A DNA stretch of 64,000 nt from JAWVFM01 sp038237625 (GCA_038237625.1 JBBRYM010000007.1:62001-126000), one strand, 5' to 3'; shown: positions 8,371-17,190, counted from the stretch's first letter. The notes: generated from the letters alone by a model not told the origin. Numbers and translations: made by a program.

Positions 8371-9478
8371 TCCGGTCAAACCGGCCCAGTACCCCGAGCA
8401 GTGGGTCGCCGAGCGTGGCGCAGAACTGATCGCACATCCCGACCTTCGCGCTTCCGAGCTCCCACACCAGGGCACCCTGCAGCGGCTCGCGGGCGTACTT
8501 GAACTGCGCCCCCAGCTTCGCGCCGAGGAGCGCCGGGCGATTCGGGTCGGAGCTCGGGATGCCCACCTCGCCGACGAAGAGGGGCTTGTCGAGAGCGGCG
8601 CAGGCATCCATCTCCTGACGCTCGGCCTCGGGGAGAGGGTCCGCCACCGCGTTGTAGTCGTGGTATTCGCAGAGGTCGATGTCCGGGCCGGCGTGGACGT
8701 ATGCGTAGTCGTTACTGGAGGGATCGCCGGTGACCGCGTAGCCGCAGCCGCCCTGCAGGCCGGTGCCGAGGCTGATCAGGTGGTACGGGTCGATCGAGCG
8801 GATCATTGCGGCCACGTCGTCCGCCCACGAACGCAGGATTCGCGCAGCGGCCGCTTCATCGGCACAGATGCCAGGGGGAGACACGATCGACGCCTCGTTG
8901 ATGAGCTGCCAGGCGAGAATCTCGGGATTGTCGCGATAGCGAGTCACGACATCCCTCACGTAATCCCGATAGGTCTGCGGATAGCCCGGCGAGACGAGAT
9001 CGGCGTAGCCGTGCTGGTACCAGGTGATGTCCTTGACCCCACCGGGGTCTCCGCAGGAGCCGTTCTGCTCACCGAGCGTGACGATCACCTTCAAGCCTCG
9101 GCGCGCTATGGCATGCAATGTCTGGTCGAAGGCCGTCCAGTCGCGCTGGCCCGCCAGCGTGGCCTGGGACTGGAAGAAGAACACGCGCACGGCGTCGATG
9201 TGGCCGTTGATCCGATCGAGGACCCGTCCGAGGGTCCGCTGCGTGACCGGGATCGCGCAGCCGCCGGGATGGCGGTCGTTCGCCCACGGGATGTTGACCC
9301 CGGTGAAGCGATAGGAATGGCCGTCGAGATAAAGCCGATTTCCCGTTCGATACACGAAGCTCGCCGGCCTCCCGTCGGTGCGGACGCCGAAGGGCGCAAC
9401 CACGACCACCAGCACTCCGACCATCAGAGCCAGTACAAGCGCGATCGCCAGCGCGATCCAGCGAGGCCTGTTCAGCAC
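8330..9478 (-). CDS. Membrane-anchored or secreted glycoside hydrolase, GH5-like (clan GH-A)
   Basis: 382 residues. Positions 9-28 form a signal anchor (ALAIALVLALMVGVLVVVV). The catalytic barrel begins at LYLDGHSYRFTGVNIPW near 48. LAWQLINEAS near 183 carries the likely acid/base Glu after Asn, and PLFVGEVGIPSS near 298 the likely nucleophile Glu. Cysteine pairs may form disulfides. The family hydrolyses beta-glucan- or mannan-like chains. In this polysaccharide locus it may trim or release the product, which is an inference. The start is GTG at 9478. Its 3' end overlaps the convergent GT2 gene by 41 bases. Confidence 0.87.
   Translation of the reverse strand: MLNRPRWIALAIALVLALMVGVLVVVVAPFGVRTDGRPASFVYRTGNRLYLDGHSYRFTGVNIPWANDRHPGGCAIPVTQRTLGRVLDRINGHIDAVRVFFFQSQATLAGQRDWTAFDQTLHAIARRGLKVIVTLGEQNGSCGDPGGVKDITWYQHGYADLVSPGYPQTYRDYVRDVVTRYRDNPEILAWQLINEASIVSPPGICADEAAAARILRSWADDVAAMIRSIDPYHLISLGTGLQGGCGYAVTGDPSSNDYAYVHAGPDIDLCEYHDYNAVADPLPEAERQEMDACAALDKPLFVGEVGIPSSDPNRPALLGAKLGAQFKYAREPLQGALVWELGSAKVGMCDQFCATLGDPLLGVLGRFDRIRAPESGTGRFPG
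8372..8384. terminator. Short inverted repeat after the GT2 stop codon
   Basis: CCGGT-CAA-ACCGG forms a 5-bp G/C-rich stem directly after the TGA of the plus-strand GT2 gene. A second inverted repeat, GTCCGG-TT-CCGGAC, lies at 8345-8358 inside the coding tail. Neither is followed by a T run, so termination function is only possible. Both lie inside the convergent hydrolase gene. Confidence 0.25.
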
Positions 9479-9660
9479 GGCGGGGCGGGATCAGGCGGCG
9501 GCGGACTGACCGTGGCCACCCGAAAATGGAGCGGCGGCTGGCGCAGCCACAAGCGCGCTGTGGAGCTCAGCATCGAAAGGGATCTTAAGAGTCTGCTACG
9601 GGGGCTAGCATCCGTTTCGGCGATTCGACAGGGATAGCCTCGATACGCTGGCCGATCGGT

Positions 9661-9684
9661 CAGTCGAGGGGACCTACTCGACTG
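9661..9684. repeat. Perfect 8-bp inverted repeat before the glycosyl-1-phosphate transferase
   Basis: CAGTCGAG (9661-9668) and CTCGACTG (9677-9684) are exact reverse complements with an 8-base spacer. The element ends six bases before the GGAG Shine-Dalgarno at 9691. It could be an operator or a 5'-leader stem-loop controlling the gene at 9703. Otherwise the 224-base gap 9479-9702 shows only possible -10 boxes such as TAGCAT near 9606. Confidence 0.5.
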
Positions 9685-9702
9685 TGGAAAGGAGAGCGCG
9701 CG

Positions 9703-11175
9703 TTGGAAGCTGACGGCCTGATCAAGCCCACAGAGACCTCTGTCCGCACTCCGGCTCGGGCGGCTGGCGGCGGCGAGCGGAGGCCGCTGCGCAGGTCGCT
9801 GGCCAATCGCCACCTTGCGGTGCTCCACCGCGAGGCGATCACCCGCCGCAGCCTGGCTGTCGCCGACATCCTTGCGAGCTTCGGGTCCCTCGCCGTCGTC
9901 ACCCTCTCCATCGGCGCCTCGCTGCGTTGGCCCGTCGTCCTGGTGCCACCCCTATTCGTGCTCGCCGTGAAGGCCGTTGGCCTCTACGACCGCGACGAGT
10001 ACATCGTCCACAAGACCACTCTCGACGAATTCCCCCTGCTCTTCGGGCTCGGAACGGTCGCGGCGATAGTCCTGTGGCTCGCCGGCGGCATGATCGTCGA
10101 CGGATACCTGGGCAAGCTTCAGGTGCTCGAGCTGTGGGTGCTCCTCGTCTTTCTGCTCGCCTCGCTGCGGGGTCTCGCCCGGGCCCTCTCCGGCCGGGTG
10201 CAGGCGCCCGAGCGCTGCCTCGTTCTGGGTGACGATGCCGACGGCGACTTCCTCCGCAACCAGTTCGAGCTGAACTCCTCGATCCGGGCCTTCGTGGTAG
10301 GCGTCTTGCCTGCGCCGGCGCTCGAGGCGGGTCCGGATTCCTCGGAGCTCCCGGCAGAGCTCCCCCAGCTGCTGCTGGAAAACGCCGTCGACCGCGTCAT
10401 CATCGCGCGCCCGCAGGGAAACGAAGCCCTGATTCAAATCCTGCGCCGCCTACGGCCGTTCGGGGTGAGGATCAGCCTCATGCCGCGCGGTCCCCGCATC
10501 TCCGACGCCGCCCTGGAGCTCGACCATCTTCCCGGCGTCACCCTCCTCGGACTTCGCGGCCTCGAGATGTCGCGGTCCTCGCAGGTGATCAAGCGCAGCT
10601 TCGACCTAGCCGGAGCCAGTTCAGCGCTCATCCTGCTTTCGCCCTGCATTCTCGTGATCACGCTCGCGATCCTGATCACCTCGGGCTCGCCCGTGTTGTT
10701 CCGCCAGCGTCGCGTCGGCCGGAACGGCCGCGAATTCACGATGCTCAAGTTCCGGAGCATGATCAATGAAGCCGAGCAGATGAAGGCGGAGCTACTTCAT
10801 CGAAACGACGCCGCCGCCGGGCTCTTCAAAATCACGGCGGATCCCCGCGTTACGCCAATCGGGCGAATCCTTCGAAGGCTGTCGCTCGATGAGTTACCTC
10901 AGCTGTGGAACGTGCTGCGCGGCGAGATGAGCCTCGTTGGCCCGCGTCCGCTTGTACGCGACGAGGACGGGCAGATCGAAGGTCCCCACCGCCGGCGCCT
11001 GGAGATGCGACCGGGGATGACGGGGCACTGGCAGATCCTCGACTCTCAGACTCGAATCACGTTGGCCGAGATGGCAAGGCTCGATTACCTCTACGTCGCC
11101 AACTGGACGCTTTGGAACGATCTCAGACTGCTTCTGCGCACCGTGCCCTTCGTTGTGGGCGGGCGCGGCGTCTGA
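9703..11175 (+). CDS. Polyprenyl-phosphate glycosyl-1-phosphate transferase (WbaP/CpsE/EpsE type)
   Basis: 490-residue initiating enzyme of lipid-linked polysaccharide synthesis. It moves a sugar-1-phosphate from a nucleotide-sugar onto undecaprenyl phosphate at the inner membrane. Residues about 55-150 hold four helices, followed by a CoA-binding-like Rossmann segment at 165-280. The catalytic bacterial sugar transferase domain starts at KRSFDLAGA near 300, with VLFRQRRVGRNG, FTMLKFRSM, SLDELPQLWNVLRGEMSLVG and GPRPL, then RPGMTGHWQI. The TTG start is supported by AAAGGAG eight bases upstream. A perfect inverted repeat precedes that site. The short paralogue at 17.7 kb has only the catalytic part. 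Confidence 0.96.
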   Translation: MEADGLIKPTETSVRTPARAAGGGERRPLRRSLANRHLAVLHREAITRRSLAVADILASFGSLAVVTLSIGASLRWPVVLVPPLFVLAVKAVGLYDRDEYIVHKTTLDEFPLLFGLGTVAAIVLWLAGGMIVDGYLGKLQVLELWVLLVFLLASLRGLARALSGRVQAPERCLVLGDDADGDFLRNQFELNSSIRAFVVGVLPAPALEAGPDSSELPAELPQLLLENAVDRVIIARPQGNEALIQILRRLRPFGVRISLMPRGPRISDAALELDHLPGVTLLGLRGLEMSRSSQVIKRSFDLAGASSALILLSPCILVITLAILITSGSPVLFRQRRVGRNGREFTMLKFRSMINEAEQMKAELLHRNDAAAGLFKITADPRVTPIGRILRRLSLDELPQLWNVLRGEMSLVGPRPLVRDEDGQIEGPHRRRLEMRPGMTGHWQILDSQTRITLAEMARLDYLYVANWTLWNDLRLLLRTVPFVVGGRGV

Positions 11176-11202
11176 TCACAGCCCTCCGCGCCGCATCGGA
11201 CC

Positions 11203-12306
11203 TCAGCCTGCTGCGAAGCGCGTGAATGCGTGCCAGGAGCGCTTCGCCCTCCCGTGGTGCGTCAACAATCCGAAGTTAAAACACGAGCCGCAGTCGAACT
11301 GGCTGCGGGGAGGATCGCGCCACGCAAACCAGTCGACGCGCCCGATTCCCAGCTTCCGCGCCTTGGCGCGTACGAACGCGAGGGTCTCGCGCAAACGCCG
11401 AGCTTGACCACGTGGACCGACGGCGAGCGGAAAACCCTTCAAGTGCCCCGAGCTCCAGCCGACCTCGTCGATCCACAGGGGCGTTGACCCGTCGCGGTGC
11501 CTGCGCATCACCGCCGCGGTGTGGCGGATTTGGTTCGCGGCCCCCAGCGCCCCGGCAGCGTAGGGATGGTCGGCAGCGACGTCGAAGAATGGCTTGGCAC
11601 CGAGGTTGTAGAGGCGATCCAGAAAGTGCGCGTAGAGGATCTGCCGGCGCTTGGCGCGGCCCGGGCCGAGACCAGCCAGAACGACTTTGGCTTGCGAGTC
11701 TGATTGGCGGATCACCTTGGCCGAGGATTTCAGCATCCGCAGGTACTGTCTTGGGGAGGGCTTCGGATGCCAGTAGAGCGGGAAATTTGGCTCGTTCCAG
11801 ATCTGCCAGTAATGGATCGGTCGATACGGCAGGCTGGGATTCTCCTTCCAAAACACGCCTTTGGTCCCGTAACGAAGCACTGCTTCGCGAACGAACGTCC
11901 TCCAACGGCGCCGCGCAATAGCGCTGTGCACCGGCGGGCGGGAGCCGCCTTGTAGCCAGACGGGCGTTCCGTACAAGAACGGCTGAACGCCGATCCCGCC
12001 GCTGGCGAGAGTTCTCACCACGTCGTCCGTGGCCCCCCAATCAAAGCCTCCGTACCGCGCCGGCTGCGCCGAAGCCCAGTTGAATCCGAACCGAACGGTG
12101 CGAATACCTCCTCGCCTCATCTTCTGAACCTGATTCAGGCCAACGGGCGTGATCAGGTTGACGCCGTAGAAGTTCTTGGGCGAGGCCGCGGCCGTGGTGG
12201 TGAAGACCGCGGCGACCATGCCGAGGGCACTGAGAGCGGCAACGAATCGGAGTGCCCGATCCCAGGGACGCGCCTCCCTGCAGCCCCGTCGGTTCGCAAC
12301 TCGCAT
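11203..12306 (-). CDS. Secreted clan GH-A glycoside hydrolase (GH39/PslG-like)
   Basis: 367 residues with a signal peptide (residues 20-42, cut near TAAASP). The (beta/alpha)8 hydrolase has YWQIWNEPNFPLYW near 172, with the acid/base Glu after Asn, and LWIDEVGWSSG near 285, with the nucleophile Glu. CGSCFNFGL near 345 is a C-x2-C element shared with the paralogues at 57-61 kb. Related PslG-type hydrolases in exopolysaccharide operons cut the polymer in the periplasm or at the surface. The ATG at 12306 lies 6 bases after a TATCGT box, so it is leaderless. It diverges from a second paralogue at 12398. Confidence 0.87.
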   Translation of the reverse strand: MRVANRRGCREARPWDRALRFVAALSALGMVAAVFTTTAAASPKNFYGVNLITPVGLNQVQKMRRGGIRTVRFGFNWASAQPARYGGFDWGATDDVVRTLASGGIGVQPFLYGTPVWLQGGSRPPVHSAIARRRWRTFVREAVLRYGTKGVFWKENPSLPYRPIHYWQIWNEPNFPLYWHPKPSPRQYLRMLKSSAKVIRQSDSQAKVVLAGLGPGRAKRRQILYAHFLDRLYNLGAKPFFDVAADHPYAAGALGAANQIRHTAAVMRRHRDGSTPLWIDEVGWSSGHLKGFPLAVGPRGQARRLRETLAFVRAKARKLGIGRVDWFAWRDPPRSQFDCGSCFNFGLLTHHGRAKRSWHAFTRFAAG

Positions 12307-12312
12307 GGACTG

Positions 12313-12318
12313 ACGATA
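12313..12318 (-). promoter_or_regulatory. Probable -10 box (TATCGT) of a leaderless hydrolase mRNA
   Basis: TATCGT on the minus strand ends 6 bases before the ATG at 12306, with no Shine-Dalgarno. The same spacing recurs at many starts in the window. Confidence 0.5.
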
Positions 12319-12397
12319 GCGACGTGGAGGCCGGGCTTCCAGCGAAGTGCGACTGCTACCCGCCCCCGATTCAACGAGTACCCTGACCAGCTTCAGG

Positions 12398-13654
12398 ATG
12401 ATCCTGCCGTCTGTCTATTCACCATCGCGTGCGCGGCGAGCCCTGACCGTGGCGGTCTTTCCGCTGGTCCTCGCGCTGATGTCGGTTGCGCTGAGCGGTT
12501 CGATCGCGCTCGCCGCCGGCAGGCCTCTGCCGCACCGCTTTTTCGGAATCAACGCCTCGCCTTTCCCGACGGCCGGCGAGGCCAGGCAGATGGCGGCGGG
12601 CGGAGTGCGGCGTGCGCGCTTCCAGCTCGCCTGGAACTGGGTTCAACCGCCGCTGGGGACACCGCCGCCCGCCCCTCACCTGCTGGCCCAGTGCTCCAAC
12701 TTTCGCGACGACGACGGGGACGGCCGGGTCGATGGAGCCGATCCCGGTTGCAGCGGCCCCTTCGACGACAGCGAGGCGGACGGGCCGCCCACCGGAGGCA
12801 CTCCCGGTCCCTTTGGCTGGGGCTATTTTGACTCGGTGATCCAGCGGTTGGCGCAGAACAGGATTCGAGCCCTGCCGACCCTGGTCGGCACCCCCGCTTG
12901 GATCGCGAGCGACCCGTACATCCCCCCTATCGTCAGCGGCCGAGGGCAGAAGGCGTGGCACGCGTTCGTCAAGGCGGCCGTGGCCCGTTATGGATCCAAT
13001 GGGGCTTTCTGGCGGGCACATCGAAAGATTCCTTACGAACCGATCAGGCAGTGGCAGATTTGGAACGAGCCGAACTACGCCGAGACCTGGCATCCGGCTC
13101 CCTCGCCAAGGGGCTATGTGAAGCTGCTACGCGTCTCCGCCCATGCGATTCGCTCGGTCGACCCTCACGGCAAGGTCGTGCTGGGCGGTCTCGGTCCGGG
13201 GCTTGGGCCCTCGCACCGATACACCGCGTGGGGATACCTGGACCGCCTGTATCGCGACGGTGGGAGAAAGTATTTCGACATCGCTGCGATCCACCCCTAC
13301 GCATCGAACGTCAGTCAGCTCCGGGATCAGGTCGAGCGGATGGCGAGGGTGATCCGGCGATTCGACCCGACTCCGGCGCCGCTCTCGATCACCGAGCTCG
13401 GCTGGTCATCCGACAGCGAGCCAGGGCATCGCTGGGCAGCCGGGAGTGAAAAGCGGCAGGCTTCGCTGCTGGTGAACAGCATCCGATTCCTCAAACGAAG
13501 CGCTCGACGCCTCAATATCGACGGCCTCTTCTGGTTCGACTGGAAGGACATCTCGAACTACAAGGGAAACAGGAATCTTGACTTTGGGCTGCGACGGCAA
13601 GATGGCTCCGCCAAGCCCTCGTACTACGCCTACAAGAGGCTCGCGCGGAAGTAG
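12398..13654 (+). CDS. Secreted clan GH-A glycoside hydrolase with an inserted calcium-loop segment
   Basis: 418 residues from the ATG at 12398. The frame stays open to 12347, but the upstream part is polar and lacks a start signal. The signal peptide is near residues 17-40. WQIWNEPNYAETWHP near 228 holds the acid/base Glu, and LSITELGWSSDSEPG near 332 the nucleophile. Unlike its paralogues it carries, near residues 108-134, a Cys-flanked DDDGDGRVDGADPGC element, an Asp-rich calcium-loop type, between the first and second barrel strands. It lacks the C-terminal C-x2-C. It ends three bases before the convergent sugar kinase gene. The substrate is unknown. Confidence 0.87.
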   Translation: MILPSVYSPSRARRALTVAVFPLVLALMSVALSGSIALAAGRPLPHRFFGINASPFPTAGEARQMAAGGVRRARFQLAWNWVQPPLGTPPPAPHLLAQCSNFRDDDGDGRVDGADPGCSGPFDDSEADGPPTGGTPGPFGWGYFDSVIQRLAQNRIRALPTLVGTPAWIASDPYIPPIVSGRGQKAWHAFVKAAVARYGSNGAFWRAHRKIPYEPIRQWQIWNEPNYAETWHPAPSPRGYVKLLRVSAHAIRSVDPHGKVVLGGLGPGLGPSHRYTAWGYLDRLYRDGGRKYFDIAAIHPYASNVSQLRDQVERMARVIRRFDPTPAPLSITELGWSSDSEPGHRWAAGSEKRQASLLVNSIRFLKRSARRLNIDGLFWFDWKDISNYKGNRNLDFGLRRQDGSAKPSYYAYKRLARK

Positions 13655-13657
13655 GGG

Positions 13658-14617
13658 TCAGCTGATGGGGGCGACCGGCTCGAGCTCGCGAACCTCGACT
13701 CGCCCCAGCAGGCGCTCGACTTCGCCCGCATCGAGAGTGCCGGCCCCCAGATGCTGGGTCGACTCGGCCCCACAGGCCACCCCGTAGATCAGGCAATCGC
13801 GGGGGGACCGACCCTCGTAGCGCGCGGCCACGTAGCCCGCCAGGAAACAGTCGCCGGAGCCCACAGAGGACACCGGCTCGAGCGGCTCGATGCTGACTTC
13901 ATAGCTGCGTCGTCCGGCGCCGGTTCCCAACACCGCCGCGCAGCCGGCCTCTCGAGTGATGATCGCTTCCCCCGCGCCCATTTCGATCAGCCCGGTGAGG
14001 CCCATCGCGATGTCGTCGGCGTCGTTGAACTCGTGGCCCACCGCCTCTTCTGCCTCGGGGACGTTGGGAGCGACCACCGCGGGCTCGACCTTCAGCGCCG
14101 TTCGCATCAGCTCACCGTCGGTATCGAGTACACAGAGAACATCCAGGCGGCCGAGCTCACCGACGAGGCGCGCGTAGACCTCGCCGTCGAGTCCAGGCGG
14201 AGTGCTGCCGGCGAGAACGCAGACCGATGCACCCTGGGCGAGGTAGAGGAGCTTCTCGACGAAACGATCGAGCTCGTCTGATGCCACCTCTGGGCCGCGC
14301 TCGTTGAGCTCGGTCTGAGCCCCCGTGGTCGGATCCACCACCGCCAGGTTCGTTCGCGACTCTCCGGCAATCCGCGTGAAGTCGTTCAGGATTCCCTCGC
14401 GGCCGAGCCGCTCGAGAATGGAGTCCCCGGTGGCGCCTCCCACCATGCCGGTCGCGATCACCGGCCGCCCGAGGAGCTTCAGCGCCCGAGCGACGTTCAC
14501 GCCCTTTCCGCCCGCAACCGTGCGCGACTCGACCGCCCGGTGGCGGTGGCCGAGGCGGAAGTTCGGGACGGCGATGGTGCGATCGATCGCCGCGTTCAGG
14601 GTGACGGTGAGGATCAA
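13658..14617 (-). CDS. fruK: PfkB-family sugar kinase, 1-phosphofructokinase-like
   Basis: 319 residues. VAGGKGVNVARALKLLG near 33-49 is the first PfkB signature. TPPGLDGEVYARLV near 140 and VSSVGSGDCFLAGYVAA near 255 include the catalytic Asp and anion hole. This combination, with the N-terminus MILTVTLNAAIDRT, marks the FruK/LacC branch, which phosphorylates fructose-1-phosphate or tagatose-6-phosphate. No PTS gene is visible nearby, so the physiological substrate is open. TTG start with AGGAG 8 bases upstream; that site overlaps the TAG stop of dacF, so it is the last gene of the hupB-pyrF-LysM-dacF run. Confidence 0.85.
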   Translation of the reverse strand: MILTVTLNAAIDRTIAVPNFRLGHRHRAVESRTVAGGKGVNVARALKLLGRPVIATGMVGGATGDSILERLGREGILNDFTRIAGESRTNLAVVDPTTGAQTELNERGPEVASDELDRFVEKLLYLAQGASVCVLAGSTPPGLDGEVYARLVGELGRLDVLCVLDTDGELMRTALKVEPAVVAPNVPEAEEAVGHEFNDADDIAMGLTGLIEMGAGEAIITREAGCAAVLGTGAGRRSYEVSIEPLEPVSSVGSGDCFLAGYVAARYEGRSPRDCLIYGVACGAESTQHLGAGTLDAGEVERLLGRVEVRELEPVAPIS

Positions 14618-14627
14618 CGAGACTCTC

Positions 14628-15863
14628 CTACTCGATGGTGGACTCTAGCCACCGCGAGCGTCGCGCAAACACAGCGCTCGCCAAAAGCGCGGTGCCGGCC
14701 GCGAGGATCGCTGCAGCGATCAGATCCATCAACGCGCGGCCGGGGCTCCCGGGAATCGCTTGTCCAACCCCGTCCGGGTCCACCGGCGCCGGCAGCGTGG
14801 AAGCAGCGCTCAGGGCAACCGACCCCTGCGGGCGGCCGTCGAGGCTCACCGACGCGCTGCCGATACGCGTCCCCTCGGGAATCGGGCCGATCACGCTGCT
14901 CGACGCCCGCACGCGAACTTCGAGCCGCTGATCGGCTCGCGAGAACACCCGGATGGTGCGGTTGGCCTGGAGGGAAAGGGCGGCCGTCGTGAACCTCGCC
15001 GGGACGTGGTGCACGACGTCCCCGCGGCTGACCGCGCGACGCTCCCGGTAGCGGGAGAAGCCGTAGCGCAGCAGGGCGAGGGACCCCGCGTCCCGGGAAG
15101 CCTCGTCGGGGGCGCCGAGCAGCGCCGCCACTAGCGTGACCCCGTGACGGGTCCCGGAGCTCACCAGCACGTCGCCCGCGAGATTGGTCGTCCCCGTCTT
15201 GATGCCGTCGACGAACGGCGCCCGGCTCAACAGGGTGTTGGTGTTGGTCACATGGCGAACGTGGCCGGCATCGCGCAGGGTCGCCCTGCGGGTGGCGACG
15301 ATGCGGCGAAACAGCGAATCGCGCATCAGGATACGGGCGAGGGCGACCAGGTCGCGGGCACTCGAGTAGTTGCCAGGGTCGTCGAGCCCGACCGGCGTCG
15401 TGTAATGCGTCTCCGTAAGCCCCAGGCGAAGGGCCGCCCGATTCATCATCGCGACGAAGGCGGGCACGGAGCCCGCGACTCCGTCGGCCAGATCGACGGC
15501 GGCGTCGTTGCCGCTTGGGAGCAGCAGACCGTAGAGCAGGTCGCGAACCGTGTCGCTTTCCCCCGGCTCCAGTCCCAGCAGCGACTCGGCCGGCTTCGCG
15601 CGGTAAAGCGGCGCCGTGAGGCGCTGCGCCGGCCGCAGGCGCGCCAGCGCGAGATAGGCGGTCATCAGCTTGGTGGTTGAGGCGACAGGCAGCCCGGCGT
15701 CGGCGTTGTGGGAGGCGAGAACCTTCCCGTCGCGCGCATCGACCACGATCCAGGCTGTGGCCGCGGGTCGTGGCGGCGGAGACGCGGACGCCGTGGCCGG
15801 GAAAGTAATGAAAAAGAGCGCAGCCGCAGCCGCAGCGACTGCGCGCGGCCGCGTTACTTGCAG
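14628..15863 (-). CDS. dacF: D-alanyl-D-alanine carboxypeptidase (class A PBP, DacF/PBP5-like)
   Basis: About 411 residues. An Ala-rich signal sequence ends in TASASP. The serine peptidase has SxxK (STTKLM near 62), SGN (PSGNDAA near 122) and KTG (GIKTGTTN near 226), in the order of S11 carboxypeptidases that trim the terminal D-Ala of peptidoglycan stems. A C-terminal PBP5-like beta domain follows, then a membrane helix near 375-400 (LIAAAILAAGTALLASAVF). No ATG, GTG or TTG exists in frame between the upstream LysM gene and the signal peptide. The CTG at 15863, overlapping the LysM stop region, is used here as the likeliest start. A sequence error is an alternative. Confidence 0.88.
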   Translation of the reverse strand: MQVTRPRAVAAAAAALFFITFPATASASPPPRPAATAWIVVDARDGKVLASHNADAGLPVASTTKLMTAYLALARLRPAQRLTAPLYRAKPAESLLGLEPGESDTVRDLLYGLLLPSGNDAAVDLADGVAGSVPAFVAMMNRAALRLGLTETHYTTPVGLDDPGNYSSARDLVALARILMRDSLFRRIVATRRATLRDAGHVRHVTNTNTLLSRAPFVDGIKTGTTNLAGDVLVSSGTRHGVTLVAALLGAPDEASRDAGSLALLRYGFSRYRERRAVSRGDVVHHVPARFTTAALSLQANRTIRVFSRADQRLEVRVRASSSVIGPIPEGTRIGSASVSLDGRPQGSVALSAASTLPAPVDPDGVGQAIPGSPGRALMDLIAAAILAAGTALLASAVFARRSRWLESTIE

Positions 15864-16216
15864 CCGTTGGGCAGGATGTTCACCTGCTGGCCAGGCTGGA
15901 GGCTCTGCGCGTCGAAGCTCGCGCCGCCGTTTCGCTGAATGAGCGTCCTCTGGATGACGTGCTCGTGCTTGGCGATGTTGGAGAAGACGTCGCCGGACTG
16001 AACCGTGTAGCAAGAGTCTGGAGGGGCGGAGTGGTGCTTCGGCGCGGCCGAGGCCTGGTGCTTGCTCGGCGCGGCCGTCCCCGAGTCCAGCGAGTGGGAG
16101 ATCACGACCACGAGCACCACGGAGACCCCGCCAAGCGCGAGCAGCGCGACGATCCTCGCGAAGATCCGCGATCTCTTCTTGCCGCCGTCGTATGTCCTCG
16201 AGGCCATCGCTTCCAT
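15854..16216 (-). CDS. Small LysM-domain membrane/secreted protein
   Basis: About 120 residues from the ATG at 16216 (ATG 16207 is also possible). A basic start (RTYDGGKKRSR) is followed by one membrane helix near residues 19-38 (IVALLALGGVSVVLVVVIS), a Ser/Ala/Lys/His linker, and a C-terminal LysM near 74-118 (CYTVQSGDVFSNIAKHEHV ... LQPGQQVNI). LysM binds N-acetylglucosamine in peptidoglycan, so the protein probably sits in the wall side of the membrane. Two cysteines bracket the domain. The stop codon lies within the presumed start of dacF, linking it to a peptidoglycan carboxypeptidase. Confidence 0.85.
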   Translation of the reverse strand: MEAMASRTYDGGKKRSRIFARIVALLALGGVSVVLVVVISHSLDSGTAAPSKHQASAAPKHHSAPPDSCYTVQSGDVFSNIAKHEHVIQRTLIQRNGGASFDAQSLQPGQQVNILPNGCK

Positions 16217-16335
16217 CGGGCCTGCGCGGTCTTTCGCCCGCGCGATGCTGTCGTGGGGCCGATGGTAGCCCCGCCCGAGCCCTCCATCGCCGCACACGGC
16301 GACTCGCAATCACTCGCCCAGCGAATGCCGCGCGG

Positions 16336-17154
16336 TCAACCATCCCCGCGGGTGGCCGACCACAGCTCCGCGCGCAGCGTCTCGGCGGCAACGGCCGGGT
16401 CATCAGCCCCCGAGATCGACCTCGAAACGGGCACCAGGATCGACGCCGGGCCGGAGCCCAGGGCGGCCGCCACTACGGCTGGATCGCCTCCCTGAGCGCC
16501 GATGCCCGGGAGCAGGAAGATCGCCTCGGGCATCAGCTCGCGCATCCTTGCCAGCCTCGAGGCTGACTTCGTCGCCCCGATCACCGCGCCGGCCCCCGAG
16601 AGCCCGCTCGCACCGGCGAGAGCCCCTGCCTTGCCGGCGACGAGGCGCGCGACCCGCTCGGAGAGCGGGTCGTCCGGCCCGGCCTCGAGGAAGTCGGCCG
16701 CGCCCGTGTTGGATGTGAGTACGAGCGTGAAGACGCCGGCGCCGGCGGCCACGGCGGCCTCGAAGAACGGCTCGAGCGAGTCTTCACCCAGCAGCGGATT
16801 GACCGTCGTAGCGTCGGCGCCGAGGCCCGTCGCGCCGAGCAGTGCCTCGGCGTACACCGCCGCCGTGTGTGGGACGTCACCGCGCTTACCGTCAGCGACG
16901 ACGAGAAGGCCGGCCTCCCGGGCTGCCTGCGCCACCGTTTCGAGGGCTGCCCAGCCCGGTGCTCCCAGGCGCTCGAAGCATGCGAGCTGGAGCTTCGCCG
17001 CCACACAGGCGGCGCCGGCAAGCTCGATGAGCCGCGAGCAGTCATCGACTGCGGCCTCGGCGTCCCCCTCCGCCGGGTCGAGGCCGAGACAGAGTTGGCT
17101 GCGACGTCCGGTGACGAGCGCCGCGAGCCTGTCGGAGAACGGCGCCGGGCCCAC
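16336..17154 (-). CDS. pyrF: Orotidine 5'-phosphate decarboxylase, type 2
   Basis: 272 residues, the length of the long actinobacterial/type-2 enzyme. CLGLDPAEGD near 22 is the N-terminal substrate loop, and VVADGKRGDVPHTA near 87 holds the catalytic Lys/Asp pair. LLPGIGAQGGDPAV near 215 and ILVPVSRSI near 238 are the phosphate-binding end. It makes UMP from OMP in pyrimidine synthesis. The start is GTG at 17154 after GAGGGAA. It lies 36 bases downstream of hupB and is probably cotranscribed with it. Other pyr genes are not in this window. Confidence 0.95.
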   Translation of the reverse strand: MGPAPFSDRLAALVTGRRSQLCLGLDPAEGDAEAAVDDCSRLIELAGAACVAAKLQLACFERLGAPGWAALETVAQAAREAGLLVVADGKRGDVPHTAAVYAEALLGATGLGADATTVNPLLGEDSLEPFFEAAVAAGAGVFTLVLTSNTGAADFLEAGPDDPLSERVARLVAGKAGALAGASGLSGAGAVIGATKSASRLARMRELMPEAIFLLPGIGAQGGDPAVVAAALGSGPASILVPVSRSISGADDPAVAAETLRAELWSATRGDG

Positions 17155-17190
17155 GCGGAGATTCCCTCGTGAGCCGCGGCCGCCCCTCTT

